From: JBHHWH01 sp046756405
GTDB lineage: Bacteria; Actinomycetota; Acidimicrobiia; Spongiisociales; ZC4RG35
Length of the DNA: 15,618 nt
Direction of reading: 5' to 3'
Assembly (NCBI GenBank): GCA_046756405.1
Contig: JBHHWH010000058.1
Coordinates: 1-15,618 of the forward strand
A model generated the notes under the pieces. That model was not told the origin of the DNA and did no database searches. It was given only the letters and a program-made list of their open reading frames with translations. Shown piece by piece: positions 1 through 7,484 of this stretch. Position 1 is the first letter of the stretch. Each line of letters starts with the position of its first letter. The position numbers and the translations under genes are program-made.

Positions 1-419
1 GGATGTTCGACGTGATCCGCAATGTGGCGGCGGCGATGGGGGGGAACGATCCCACCGACACCGGGGAGAGGGGCGTGATCGTCAATGTGGCCTCCATCGC
101 CGCCTTCGAAGGCCAGATCGGCCAGGCCGCCTATTCCGCCTCCAAGGGAGGAGTGGTAGGCATGACCCTCCCCCTGGCCAGGGACCTGGCAGGTCTCGGA
201 GTTCGGGTGGTGACGGTGGCCCCCGGGATCTTCGATACCCCGCTGCTGGCCAGCGCTCCCCAAGAGCTGAAGGATGCTCTGGCCCAACTACACGTCTTCC
301 CCAAACGTCTGGGTTCTCCTGAAGACTTTGCCCGTCTGGTGGAGGCGATCATCGAGAACGAGATGCTGAACGGGGAGGTGATCCGCCTCGACGCCGCCAC
401 CCGCATGCCCCCTAAGTGA
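1..419 (+). CDS. 3-hydroxyacyl-CoA dehydrogenase, HSD17B10-like SDR (5' partial)
   Basis: Short-chain dehydrogenase/reductase whose 5' part lies outside the window; the first full codon is at base 3 and its ATG is probably an internal Met, because about 139 of the usual ~255 residues are visible. The visible part holds the SDR catalytic triad: Ser31 in VNVASIAAF, Tyr44 and Lys48 in the YSASK motif (numbered from the codon at base 3). The stretch from the Ser through 'FEGQIGQAAYSASKGG' and the C-terminal 'IIENEMLNGEVIRLDAA' closely follow mammalian HSD17B10 (type II 3-hydroxyacyl-CoA dehydrogenase). That family oxidises (S)-3-hydroxyacyl-CoA and 2-methyl-3-hydroxybutyryl-CoA with NAD+. The Rossmann glycine motif is missing only because of the window edge. 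It is followed after 31 bases by a crotonase, so it probably opens or continues a beta-oxidation operon. Family call firm; substrate inferred. Confidence 0.88.
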   Translation, partial: MFDVIRNVAAAMGGNDPTDTGERGVIVNVASIAAFEGQIGQAAYSASKGGVVGMTLPLARDLAGLGVRVVTVAPGIFDTPLLASAPQELKDALAQLHVFPKRLGSPEDFARLVEAIIENEMLNGEVIRLDAATRMPPK

Positions 420-450
420 TCCACATCCGCAAGGTAGAGTCGACGGTGCC

Positions 451-1224
451 ATGAAGAACTTTCCTGGAGTCAGGCTCGAGACCGACGGGCCGATAACGAC
501 GATCACCCTGGCCCGTCCCGACAAACGCAATGCCCTGAGTCTGGAGATGATCGGCTCGCTGATGAAGGCCTTAGAGAGCGTGCCCGCCGAGTCAGGGGTG
601 GTGATCCTCGCCGCTGAAGGCAAGGCCTTTTCCGCCGGTCACGACATGTCGGAGATGATCGACCGGCCCGACGAGTACTACGCCGAACTGTTCGGGCGGT
701 GCGTCGAGATGATGAAGGCCATCCACGCGGTTCCGCAGCCGGTGATCGCCAAGGTCCAGGGAGTTGCTACCGCCGCCGGATGCCAGTTGGTGGCCAGTTG
801 CGACCTGGCCGTCGCCGCCGACACCGCCTGGTTTGCCACCCCCGGGGTGCAGATCGGGCTCTTCTGCCACACCCCTATGGTGCCGGTGAGTCGGGCCGTG
901 GGCCACAAACGGGCCCTTCAGATGCTGCTCACGGGTGATCCCATCGACGCCAGGACGGCGGTGGCCTGGGGTCTGATAAACCAGGCGGTCCCGCCAGAGG
1001 AGCTGGATGAGGCAGTGCTGGCTTTCGCCGAGAAGATCCTGCGTTACTCCCCCCGGACCATCGCGCTGGGCAAGAGTTGCTACTACGCCCAGGCAGGGCT
1101 GCCTGAGGATGCCGCCTACGAGGTGGCCGCGCCGGTGATGGCCGTCAACGCCGCCAACCCTGACGCCCAGGAGGGCATGGGAGCCTTCCTGGAGAAGCGG
1201 GAGCCCAAGTGGAACCGCGCCTAG
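451..1224 (+). CDS. enoyl-CoA hydratase/isomerase family protein, ECHDC3-like
   Basis: Crotonase-fold protein of 257 residues, the usual length for the family. The CoA/oxyanion-hole segment 'GKAFSAGHDMSEM' is at residues 57-69, and the second oxyanion-hole segment 'GVATAAGCQLVASCDLA' at 104-120. The order and wording of 'GCQLVASCD', 'FATPGVQIGLFC' and 'RALQMLLTGDPI' resemble human ECHDC3 and bacterial relatives rather than classical hydratases. Both acid residues of the classical hydratase active site are absent: the first glutamate position is Gln112 and the second is Gly132. Hydration by the standard mechanism is therefore doubtful, and the true reaction is not known to me. ATG start at 451; only a weak purine-rich stretch (AGGTAGAG) lies upstream. 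Its 3' end overlaps the next acyl-CoA ligase by 16 bases, so the two are likely translationally coupled and may act on the same acyl-CoA. Confidence 0.88.
   Translation: MKNFPGVRLETDGPITTITLARPDKRNALSLEMIGSLMKALESVPAESGVVILAAEGKAFSAGHDMSEMIDRPDEYYAELFGRCVEMMKAIHAVPQPVIAKVQGVATAAGCQLVASCDLAVAADTAWFATPGVQIGLFCHTPMVPVSRAVGHKRALQMLLTGDPIDARTAVAWGLINQAVPPEELDEAVLAFAEKILRYSPRTIALGKSCYYAQAGLPEDAAYEVAAPVMAVNAANPDAQEGMGAFLEKREPKWNRA
1199..1203 (+). promoter_or_regulatory. ribosome binding site for overlapping GTG start at 1209
   Basis: GGGAG, 5 bases before the GTG at 1209 and located inside the end of the crotonase gene. It supports choosing the overlapping GTG start for the acyl-CoA ligase. Confidence 0.55.
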
Positions 1225-2819
1225 GAGCGGTCTACCGGACCGAGCTGACCCCACTCTCCTTCCTGGAGAGATCGGCCCTGGTCTTCCCGGAGAAGACGGC
1301 CGTGGTCTACGGCGACCGGGAGATGACCTACGCCGAAATGGCGGCCGCGGCGACTCGACTCGCCCGAGCCCTCGAGGGCTCCGGTATCCAGGCGGGCGAC
1401 CGGGTGGCGTACCTGTGCCCCAACCTTCCCGAGATGTTGATCGCCCACTTCGGTGTCCCCTTACTGGGCGCGGTGCTGGTTGCCATCAACACCCGGCTCT
1501 CTGCACAGGAGATCGAATACATCCTCAACCACTCCGGAGCTCGGATCCTGGTAGCGGACACCGAGCTGGCACGGAACCTGGCCCCGGTGGTGGACGACCT
1601 GGTGACCGTTGAGGAGGTCGTCTCAATCGACGATTCCGGCACCGATCCCGGGTTCGAGACGACTCCGTTTTCTGAGTTCTTTGCCAGGGGCTCCGATGAT
1701 CCCATCTCCTGGATGGTCGACGACGAGGAGCGGGTCATCTCGATCAACTACACCTCGGGAACCACCGGACGCCCCAAGGGGGTGATGTACACCCACCGCG
1801 GCGCCTACCTGAACGCCCTGGGGGAGATCATCCACTCTGGGCACTCGCCGGAGTCGGTGTACCTGTGGACCCTTCCCATGTTTCACTGCAACGGGTGGTG
1901 CACCACCTGGGGGGTCACTGGTATCGGAGGCACCCACGTCTGTCTCCGCCAGGTGGACCCGGCCCGCATCTGGGAGCTGATCGACCAGCGGGGAGTAACC
2001 CACTTCAACGCCGCTCCCACGGTGCTGGTCGGCCTGGCCAACGCCCCAGAGGCCCATCCCTTCCCCCAGCCGGTGACCATCACCACCGCGGGGGCTCCAC
2101 CGAGCCCGACGATCATCGAGACGATGGAGTCCCTGGGCGCCCGGATAGTCCACGTCTACGGACTCACCGAGACCTACGGTCCCCACACCGTCTGCGAACT
2201 TCAACCCGGAGTCGAGGAGATGGAAGTAGGGGAGCGGGCGGCTTTCCTCTCCCGCCAGGGAGTGTCTTACGTCGTCGCCGATCCGACCCTGGTCGTCGAC
2301 GACCAGGGGGCCGAAGTGCCCCGGGATGGGGAGACCATGGGGGAGGTGGTGATGCGGGGGAACAACGTGATGAAGGGCTACTTCGACGATCCCGAGGCCA
2401 CTGAGAAGGCCTTCCGGGGTGGGTTCTTCCACTCGGGGGACATCGCCGTCTGGCACCCCGACAACTACATCGACCTCCGCGACCGGGCCAAGGACATCGT
2501 CATCTCAGGTGGGGAGAACATCTCCACCATCGAAGTGGAGAGGGCCATCGTCTCCCATCCGGCGGTGCTGGAGTGCGCCGTCGTGGCGGTGCCCCATGAG
2601 AAGTGGGGGGAGCGCCCCAAGGCGTTCGTGGTCCTGAAGGACGGCCAGAACGTAGAGCCGGGTGAGATCATCGCCCATGTCCGCGACCTGTTAGCCCACT
2701 TCAAGGCACCCGACGAGGTCGAGATGATCGAGGAACTTCCCAAGACCTCCACCGGGAAGATCCAGAAGTACGTGCTCCGCGAGAAGGAGTGGGCGGGATA
2801 CGACAAACGGGTCCACTGA
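1209..2819 (+). CDS. acyl-CoA synthetase (AMP-forming), medium/long-chain fatty acid CoA ligase type
   Basis: Adenylate-forming enzyme of 536 residues that activates a carboxylic acid as acyl-AMP and transfers it to CoA. Core motifs are all intact: the P-loop-like A3 motif YTSGTTGRPKG at 181-191, the A5 motif YGLTET at 317-322, HSGD at 408-411 with the ribose-binding Asp411, GGENIS at 434-439, and the C-terminal catalytic Lys517 in PKTSTGK. The segment 'TLPMFHCNGW' (221-230) and the opening 'ELTPLSFLERSA' are typical of the medium-chain/aryl FadD group that includes DmdB-like ligases. Exact acid substrate cannot be read. The start is GTG at 1209, inside the preceding crotonase gene, supported by GGGAG at 1199-1203 with 5-base spacing and by the family-typical N terminus. 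Probably cytoplasmic or membrane-peripheral and co-translated with the crotonase. Confidence 0.92.
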   Translation: MEPRLGAVYRTELTPLSFLERSALVFPEKTAVVYGDREMTYAEMAAAATRLARALEGSGIQAGDRVAYLCPNLPEMLIAHFGVPLLGAVLVAINTRLSAQEIEYILNHSGARILVADTELARNLAPVVDDLVTVEEVVSIDDSGTDPGFETTPFSEFFARGSDDPISWMVDDEERVISINYTSGTTGRPKGVMYTHRGAYLNALGEIIHSGHSPESVYLWTLPMFHCNGWCTTWGVTGIGGTHVCLRQVDPARIWELIDQRGVTHFNAAPTVLVGLANAPEAHPFPQPVTITTAGAPPSPTIIETMESLGARIVHVYGLTETYGPHTVCELQPGVEEMEVGERAAFLSRQGVSYVVADPTLVVDDQGAEVPRDGETMGEVVMRGNNVMKGYFDDPEATEKAFRGGFFHSGDIAVWHPDNYIDLRDRAKDIVISGGENISTIEVERAIVSHPAVLECAVVAVPHEKWGERPKAFVVLKDGQNVEPGEIIAHVRDLLAHFKAPDEVEMIEELPKTSTGKIQKYVLREKEWAGYDKRVH

Positions 2820-2837
2820 GAAGCGCCGGGTACCGAA

Positions 2838-3401
2838 GTGCTTCTCTCCTCCTGGGCGCTGCATAAATCGTGGGTCGTCTTCGTCGGCACCTTCTTCCTC
2901 GGTGAATCAGTGGTGCTGGCGTCGGCGGCCCTGGCAGCGCAGGGGACCTGGTCGGTAACCGCCGTGGCCGGGTGGGCCTTTGCCGGAACGATCGTTGCGG
3001 ACACCGTGTGGTTCCGCTCGGCTCGGTTAGGAATCGAGCGCTGGACGACCGACCCCGTACGAGCTTCCAAACTTGCTGAGGCTTCCTCACGCCTGGACCG
3101 TGTCAGTGGAGCTCATCCGCACAGAGCTCTGCTCTTCGTCAAGTTCCTCTATGGGAGCCGGATCGCTTCGATCGTCTACATGGCCCTCCGTCAAGTGCAG
3201 GTGAAGAGGTTTGTACTCTTCAGCGGGATGGGAACTGCCCTTTGGCTGGCAGTGATGATTCCCATCGGATGGGCGATCGGCATGGGATTCGGGAACCTCG
3301 GTGTGGATCTGCGAAACGTAGAACGGGCGATCCTCGGTGTCGTCCTCGCTGGTGTGGTGGTGAAAGGAGTGACCAGTTGGAGGGCGAGACTCAGAGCGTG
3401 A
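2838..3401 (+). CDS. DedA/VTT-family membrane protein
   Basis: Integral membrane protein of 187 residues. It has four hydrophobic stretches at roughly 11-33, 38-57, 128-150 and 163-178. Its layout fits the DedA (SNARE-associated/VTT) family: an acidic residue after the first helix (FFLGES, Glu23), a Gly/Asp-rich reentrant region (AGTIVADTVWFRSARLG, 49-65, in place of the usual GD..Y..GR.G), and 'LLFVKFLYGSR' (98-108) ending in Arg108, where the family usually has FxRFxPxxR. These matches are partial, so it is a divergent member. DedA proteins translocate lipids such as undecaprenyl phosphate or phosphatidylethanolamine, or support membrane potential. The start is GTG at 2838, the first possible start after an in-frame stop at 2817-2819, with no good ribosome site. 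It overlaps the next glycosyltransferase gene, which suggests a joint role in lipid-linked sugar handling (inference). Confidence 0.75.
   Translation: MLLSSWALHKSWVVFVGTFFLGESVVLASAALAAQGTWSVTAVAGWAFAGTIVADTVWFRSARLGIERWTTDPVRASKLAEASSRLDRVSGAHPHRALLFVKFLYGSRIASIVYMALRQVQVKRFVLFSGMGTALWLAVMIPIGWAIGMGFGNLGVDLRNVERAILGVVLAGVVVKGVTSWRARLRA
3365..3369 (+). promoter_or_regulatory. ribosome binding site deciding a TTG start at 3377
   Basis: AGGAG with a 7-base spacer to TTG at 3377. This favours the TTG over the in-frame GTG at 3398, which has GGAGG only at a long 14-base spacing. Either start lies inside the DedA gene. Confidence 0.5.
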
Positions 3402-4345
3402 CGGCCGTCGTCGCCGCATACAACGAAGCCCCGAGAATCGGACAGGTGCTCGAGGTCTTGACCACGTATCCGGGCTTCCGTGAGGTGATTGTGGTCGATG
3501 ACGGCTCCACCGACGGAACGGCGGAAGTGGCCAGCTCCTACCCGGTGACGTGTCTTCGGGTCGAGCCGAACCAGGGAAAGGGGAATGCCATGGACGTCGG
3601 CGTCAAGCACGCCTCGACCGACGTGATCTTTTTTGCTGACGCCGACATCGTGGGACTCACCCACGGGATGATCGAAGAAGCTGCGCGGCCAGTCCTCGAT
3701 GGGACCTGCGAAATGCTCATCCTGATGAGAAACCGGAAGATCTATGTGCTCCACCGGATAATGGCGTTCATCCCCCTTCTCGGAGGTGAGCGGGCTCTCA
3801 CCAAGCGTCTGTGGACCGTCCTCCCCGACCGCTACAAGGAGGGCTTCCGAATCGAAGCCGGATTGAACTTCTACGCCGTCCACTATGGAGCCGGTATCAA
3901 GTTCGGTGTGTTCAAGGGCATCTCCCAGACGGTCAAGGAAGCAAAGTTCGGCTTCTGGGAGGGTTTCCGCCGACGACTGCGGATGTTTGCCGAGGTGATG
4001 GGAGCTGCCTGGGACCTGCAGTGGAACGATCTTCCCGAAACGGACCGGTCGCGGCGCTTCGCAGCCGGAATGGTGACCCTGAGCGCCCTCGGCATGTTGT
4101 TCGGCATGTTGATCGTCGCTGCCGGGATTGCCGGTCCCCTTTCCTTTTTCAGCTCCCTCTTCGCCGAAGAGCTCTCCGAAGACCCCACCGCGCCTTTCGC
4201 CCTCGCCGTGATCCGAGTGGCGGCGGGGCTAGGAGCATCAGCGCTGTTGGCCGCCGGAGGGTTGATCCTCAGTCTCAACGGGGCCTTCTTCTTGAGAGGC
4301 GTTGCCCGGCTCCTCACCATCGGCCGTATCCGAGATCCGGCGTGA
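3377..4345 (+). CDS. family 2 glycosyltransferase with C-terminal membrane segments
   Basis: GT-A fold inverting glycosyltransferase of 322 residues from the TTG start. The N-terminal strand 'VTAVVAAYNEA' (8-18) and the nucleotide-binding 'VVDDGSTDGT' (39-48) are diagnostic of GT2. 'FFADADIVG' (86-94) supplies the metal-binding DxD equivalent, Asp88-Ala-Asp90. A second half 'WEGFRRRLRMFAEVMGA' leads to two hydrophobic segments at about 231-262 and 273-305, so the catalytic domain is cytoplasmic and anchored at the C terminus. The arrangement resembles transferases that act on polyprenyl-phosphate or lipid acceptors; donor and acceptor are not readable. A GTG start at 3398, overlapping the DedA stop as GTGA, is the alternative and would give 315 residues. 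Overlap with the DedA gene implies coupled translation. It ends 20 bases from the convergent ligase gene. Confidence 0.85.
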   Translation: MEGETQSVTAVVAAYNEAPRIGQVLEVLTTYPGFREVIVVDDGSTDGTAEVASSYPVTCLRVEPNQGKGNAMDVGVKHASTDVIFFADADIVGLTHGMIEEAARPVLDGTCEMLILMRNRKIYVLHRIMAFIPLLGGERALTKRLWTVLPDRYKEGFRIEAGLNFYAVHYGAGIKFGVFKGISQTVKEAKFGFWEGFRRRLRMFAEVMGAAWDLQWNDLPETDRSRRFAAGMVTLSALGMLFGMLIVAAGIAGPLSFFSSLFAEELSEDPTAPFALAVIRVAAGLGASALLAAGGLILSLNGAFFLRGVARLLTIGRIRDPA

Positions 4346-4365
4346 AGGGAAGTAGAGGCTGAGTC

Positions 4366-6306
4366 TCACTGGGCCAGCGGCTCGATCTCGATGAGGCTCT
4401 CCGGGTTCTCCAGGCTGGACAGGTCCCCTGGCTCCTTGCCCAGGGCTACTGCCTTGACCACCCGGCGCATGATCTTCTGGGATCGGGTACGGGGCAGGTC
4501 GGCCACCCACTGGATGAGCTGGGGACGGAAGGCCTTTCCCAAAGCAGCCTCAATCGCCTCCCGAACCCTGGCGGTCAGGGCGTCATCGGGCTCCACGCCG
4601 GGGGCAGGCACCACATAGAGGGCGATCCCCTCCCCCTTGACTGGGTCGGGAACCCCTATGGCCGCCGCCATGGTCACCTCGTCCAGGGCGACCGCGGCGG
4701 ACTCGATCTCGGCGGGGCCGATGCGCTTACCGGCGATGTTCAGGGTGTCGTCGGAGCGGCCGTGGAGATACCAGAAGCCGTCCTCGTCTATCGAAGCCCA
4801 GTCGCCGTGCACCCAGGTGTCCTCGAACCGGGACCAGTAGGTGTCGATGTAGCGTTCCGGCTCACCCCAGAACCCACGGGTCATCCCCGGCCACGAGCCG
4901 CGGATCACCAACTCCCCGACCTCGCCCCGCACCGGTCTGCCATCCTCGTCGTAAACGTCGGCGTCCACCCCCAGGGCAGGGCCGCCGAGGGAGGTGGGTT
5001 TCAGTCCTTGGAGGAGGTTGACCGAGAGGATGCAGGCGCCGATCTCGGTGCCTCCGGAGATGTTCACGATGGGGATTCGCTCCCTGCCCACGTCCCGGAA
5101 TAGCCACCACCAGGGTTCAGGGTTCCACGGCTCCCCCGTGGAGCCGAAAACCCGAAGTAAGGAGAGGTCGTGCTGGTGGGCCTGGCCGGCGCCGTAGGGT
5201 TGGAGGGCACGAACCAGGGTGGGAGAGAGGCCGAGATGGGTGAGCTGGAGGTCTTCGGCCACGGCCCAGAGTCGGTCCGGTCCGGGATAGTTGGGGGCGC
5301 CGTCGTAGGTCCCGATAGTGGCCCCGTTGGCCAAGCCTGCGATCACCATCCACGGCCCCATGATCCAGCCCATGTCGGTGGCCCACATGAGGGTCTCGCC
5401 CTCATGGACGTCGAGTTGGAAGGCCCCCTCCTCGGCCACCTTGACCGTCAGGCCGGCGTGGACGTGGACAGCTCCCTTGGGCCTGCCGGTCGTGCCTGAG
5501 GTGTAGGCGATCAGCACCGGATCCTCGGAGAAGGTCGTAGCGGCAGGTACGGGTTCCGCCGAGGAGATCAGCTCCTCCCAATCGTGGTCTCGGTAGGGGT
5601 ACCACGGAGCCTCCTGCCGTCCGGCATAGTCGACCACCACCGCAGCGTCGATCCCTCCGGCGATCTCCATCGCCCTGTCAGCGGTCTCCTTCATGGGAAC
5701 CAACGCCCCGCGGCGCTGGAAGCCGTCGGCACAGACGACCACCTTTGGCCGGGGATCCTCCAGCCTGGCCGCCACCGCCTCGGCTCCATAGCCGGAGAAG
5801 ACGGGGATGAAGATCGCCCCGAGGCGGGCGACAGCGAGGAAGGAGACCACTGCTTCCTCGGACATCGGGAGGTAGACGGCCACCGCGTCGCCCTTGTTCA
5901 CGCCGAGGGAGCGCAGGCCACCGGCGAGACGGCTCACTCGGTCGAGGAGCTCCCTATAGGTGAGGGTCCGCGTCTGCCCACTCTCCTTGTGTGACCGGAC
6001 CGCGGTTCGGTCCGGGTCGCTGCCGGCCCAACGGTCTACGCACGCTTTGGACATGTTGAACTGTGCTCCGACGAACCAGGTGGCCCATGGGTGTCCGCGC
6101 GACGTGTCCCGGACAGCCTTCCACGGGGTGTCGAAGGGCAGACCCAGGAACTCCACCACCTCCGCCCAGAACCACTCCGGATCCTCATTCGAACGACGGA
6201 CCAGTTCCTGGTAGTCCTCGATCCCGTGTTTCCGCAAGAAGCGGGCTGTGTTGGTGGCCTCCGCCACCTTCGGATCGGGTCGCCACACCACCTTGAATTG
6301 CTCCAT
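4366..6306 (-). CDS. acetyl-CoA-synthetase-like AMP-dependent acyl-CoA ligase
   Basis: Large adenylate-forming ligase of 646 residues, the size of acetyl-CoA synthetases. The N-terminal region has the ACAS-type 'WFWAEVVEFLGL' stretch (46-56). A3 motif YTSGTTGRPKG is at 268-278, the A5-type 'NISGGTEIG' at 415-423, HGDWA at 500-504 with Asp502, and 'LHGRSDDTLNIAGKRIGPAEIE' spans 514-535. The catalytic lysine is Lys611 in 'PRTRSQKIMRR'. The usual glycine just before this lysine is Gln610, which marks it as a divergent subgroup related to plant AAE17/18-like and bacterial ACS-like proteins rather than canonical Acs. The acid substrate is open: acetate, propionate or a longer acid. ATG start with AGGA close upstream. 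It is a single gene on the - strand, divergent from the permease operon and convergent with the glycosyltransferase. Confidence 0.9.
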   Translation of the reverse strand: MEQFKVVWRPDPKVAEATNTARFLRKHGIEDYQELVRRSNEDPEWFWAEVVEFLGLPFDTPWKAVRDTSRGHPWATWFVGAQFNMSKACVDRWAGSDPDRTAVRSHKESGQTRTLTYRELLDRVSRLAGGLRSLGVNKGDAVAVYLPMSEEAVVSFLAVARLGAIFIPVFSGYGAEAVAARLEDPRPKVVVCADGFQRRGALVPMKETADRAMEIAGGIDAAVVVDYAGRQEAPWYPYRDHDWEELISSAEPVPAATTFSEDPVLIAYTSGTTGRPKGAVHVHAGLTVKVAEEGAFQLDVHEGETLMWATDMGWIMGPWMVIAGLANGATIGTYDGAPNYPGPDRLWAVAEDLQLTHLGLSPTLVRALQPYGAGQAHQHDLSLLRVFGSTGEPWNPEPWWWLFRDVGRERIPIVNISGGTEIGACILSVNLLQGLKPTSLGGPALGVDADVYDEDGRPVRGEVGELVIRGSWPGMTRGFWGEPERYIDTYWSRFEDTWVHGDWASIDEDGFWYLHGRSDDTLNIAGKRIGPAEIESAAVALDEVTMAAAIGVPDPVKGEGIALYVVPAPGVEPDDALTARVREAIEAALGKAFRPQLIQWVADLPRTRSQKIMRRVVKAVALGKEPGDLSSLENPESLIEIEPLAQ

Positions 6307-6393
6307 GGTTCCTGCTTTCTCCCGGTTTCTATTTCTGGGTCAGGGTATCCGAGATTCCACCCGCTCGCCCCCATCGGCTCCTACGCTTCCCCC
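6307..6393. promoter_or_regulatory. divergent intergenic promoter region
   Basis: The longest non-coding stretch in the window (87 bases), between the - strand ligase and the + strand permease operon, so it must hold promoters for both. On the - strand TACCCT (bases 6347-6342) is a possible -10 element. On the + strand TACGCT (6382-6387) is another. No convincing -35 box or operator palindrome was found by eye. Confidence 0.4.
6382..6387 (+). promoter_or_regulatory. candidate -10 element for a leaderless transcript
   Basis: TACGCT fits the actinobacterial TANNNT -10 pattern and ends 6 bases before the GTG at 6394. No ribosome-binding purines precede that GTG. Together this suggests transcription starts at or next to the start codon. 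Confidence 0.3.
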
Positions 6394-7482
6394 GTGGCCA
6401 CACCCCAAGATCTTGCCGATAGTCGTACCTTCCGGCGCCGTACCCTGGTGGTCGCGGTCGTCGTCCTTGCCTTAGCGGCGGCCCTCTGGCTCGCCCTCCG
6501 CTTGCGCAGCCTCCTGTTCACCGTGTTCGTTTCGCTGTTCGTAGCTGTGGCGATGGAGCCGCCCGTCCATTATCTGGAGAAAAAGGGTCTGCGCCGGGGC
6601 TGGGCGACGGGTCTGGTCTTTTTCGCCGCCTTCATTGTGCTGGTCCTCTTTGTCGTCGCCCTGGCGCCGCTCTTCGTCGAGCAAATCGGCGCTCTTCTCA
6701 GGGAGATGCCCGGCTACGTCCAGTCGCTGTCCGACCTCATGGAGAGCCTTCTCGGTGTGAACATCGCCGATGTCGATATCGAAACCGGAGCCCAGGGACT
6801 CCCCGGAGTCCTGGTGGCGCCGGGGAGGGCGGTCCTCGGCGGGATTGTGGGTCTCACCACAGGCTTCTTCGGTTTCGTGGTGTTCATCGTCACCGTCGCC
6901 CTGTTCTCCTTCTACATGGTGGCCGACCTGCCAAAACTCCAGCACACGGTTCTCTCCTTCATGCCGGAGGAGCAGCAGCGGCAGGCCCTACGCATCTGGG
7001 ATGTGGCGGTGGAGAAGATGGGGGGATACATCTACTCCCGGCTGATCCTGGCGGCGGTCAGCGCGACTATCTCCGCCGCCTTCCTTGCCTTCCTCAACGT
7101 GCCCTTCGCCATTTCCCTGGGGATTTGGGTGGGTGTGCTAAGCCAACTGATCCCCGTGGTGGGCACGTTCCTGGCCGCCATTCTCCCCCTGCTGGTGGCT
7201 CTGTCGGACCAGGGCGTCGCAACCATGGTCTGGGTGCTGGTGTTCTTCGTTGCCTACCAGCAGCTCGAGAACTACGTGATCTCGCCTCGCATCACCCGGA
7301 GGACTATGGCGATGCACCCGGCAGTGTCAGTGGCGGCGATTCTCGCCGGAGCTTCACTCCTCGGAGGCATCGGAGTGATCCTGGCGCTTCCCATGGCAGG
7401 GATCATCCAGGCGGTCATCTCCGAGTCCCGGGCTCGCCATCAGGTGATCCTCCGCCGTCCGGCAGAAGACGACACCGGCTGA
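6394..7482 (+). CDS. AI-2E family (UPF0118) transporter
   Basis: Polytopic membrane protein of 362 residues, normal for the AI-2E/UPF0118 family, whose members export autoinducer-2 or act as ion/Na+-coupled transporters. Hydrophobic pairs occur at about 17-36 and 38-54, then 69-95, followed by an extracytoplasmic-type loop (96-142). Further segments lie at 146-176, 213-234, 236-270, 274-290 and 308-342. Family signatures are 'LFSFYMVADLPKL' (170-182), 'QLIPVVGTFLAAILP' (251-265) and 'QQLENYVISPRI' (289-300). The reading frame stays open further upstream, but the GTG at 6394 gives the typical N terminus (short basic stretch, then first helix) and avoids running into the divergent ligase. The lipoprotein gene follows after 2 bases, so the two are co-transcribed. 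Transported compound unknown; placement ahead of a binding protein and acyl-CoA genes hints at uptake or export of lipid-derived or small acid compounds (inference). Confidence 0.9.
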   Translation: MATPQDLADSRTFRRRTLVVAVVVLALAAALWLALRLRSLLFTVFVSLFVAVAMEPPVHYLEKKGLRRGWATGLVFFAAFIVLVLFVVALAPLFVEQIGALLREMPGYVQSLSDLMESLLGVNIADVDIETGAQGLPGVLVAPGRAVLGGIVGLTTGFFGFVVFIVTVALFSFYMVADLPKLQHTVLSFMPEEQQRQALRIWDVAVEKMGGYIYSRLILAAVSATISAAFLAFLNVPFAISLGIWVGVLSQLIPVVGTFLAAILPLLVALSDQGVATMVWVLVFFVAYQQLENYVISPRITRRTMAMHPAVSVAAILAGASLLGGIGVILALPMAGIIQAVISESRARHQVILRRPAEDDTG

Positions 7483-7484
7483 CT

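Noticed and set aside
1623..2456. 277-residue open frame on the - strand inside the first acyl-CoA ligase gene
   Set aside because: Same antisense artefact; no family motif and no sensible start context.
3242..3376. Longer N terminus for the glycosyltransferase
   Set aside because: It would overlap the DedA gene by 160 bases with Cys/Arg-rich sequence before the normal GT2 first strand.
6091..6393. Longer N terminus for the AI-2E permease
   Set aside because: It runs antisense through the start of the ACS-like ligase gene and has no membrane or family features.
7125..7484. Upstream extension of the binding-lipoprotein frame
   Set aside because: The extension overlaps the AI-2E permease in another frame and has low-complexity Arg/Gly/Pro content. 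The ATG at 7485 begins a proper lipoprotein signal peptide. It also does not contain the missing N-terminal strands.
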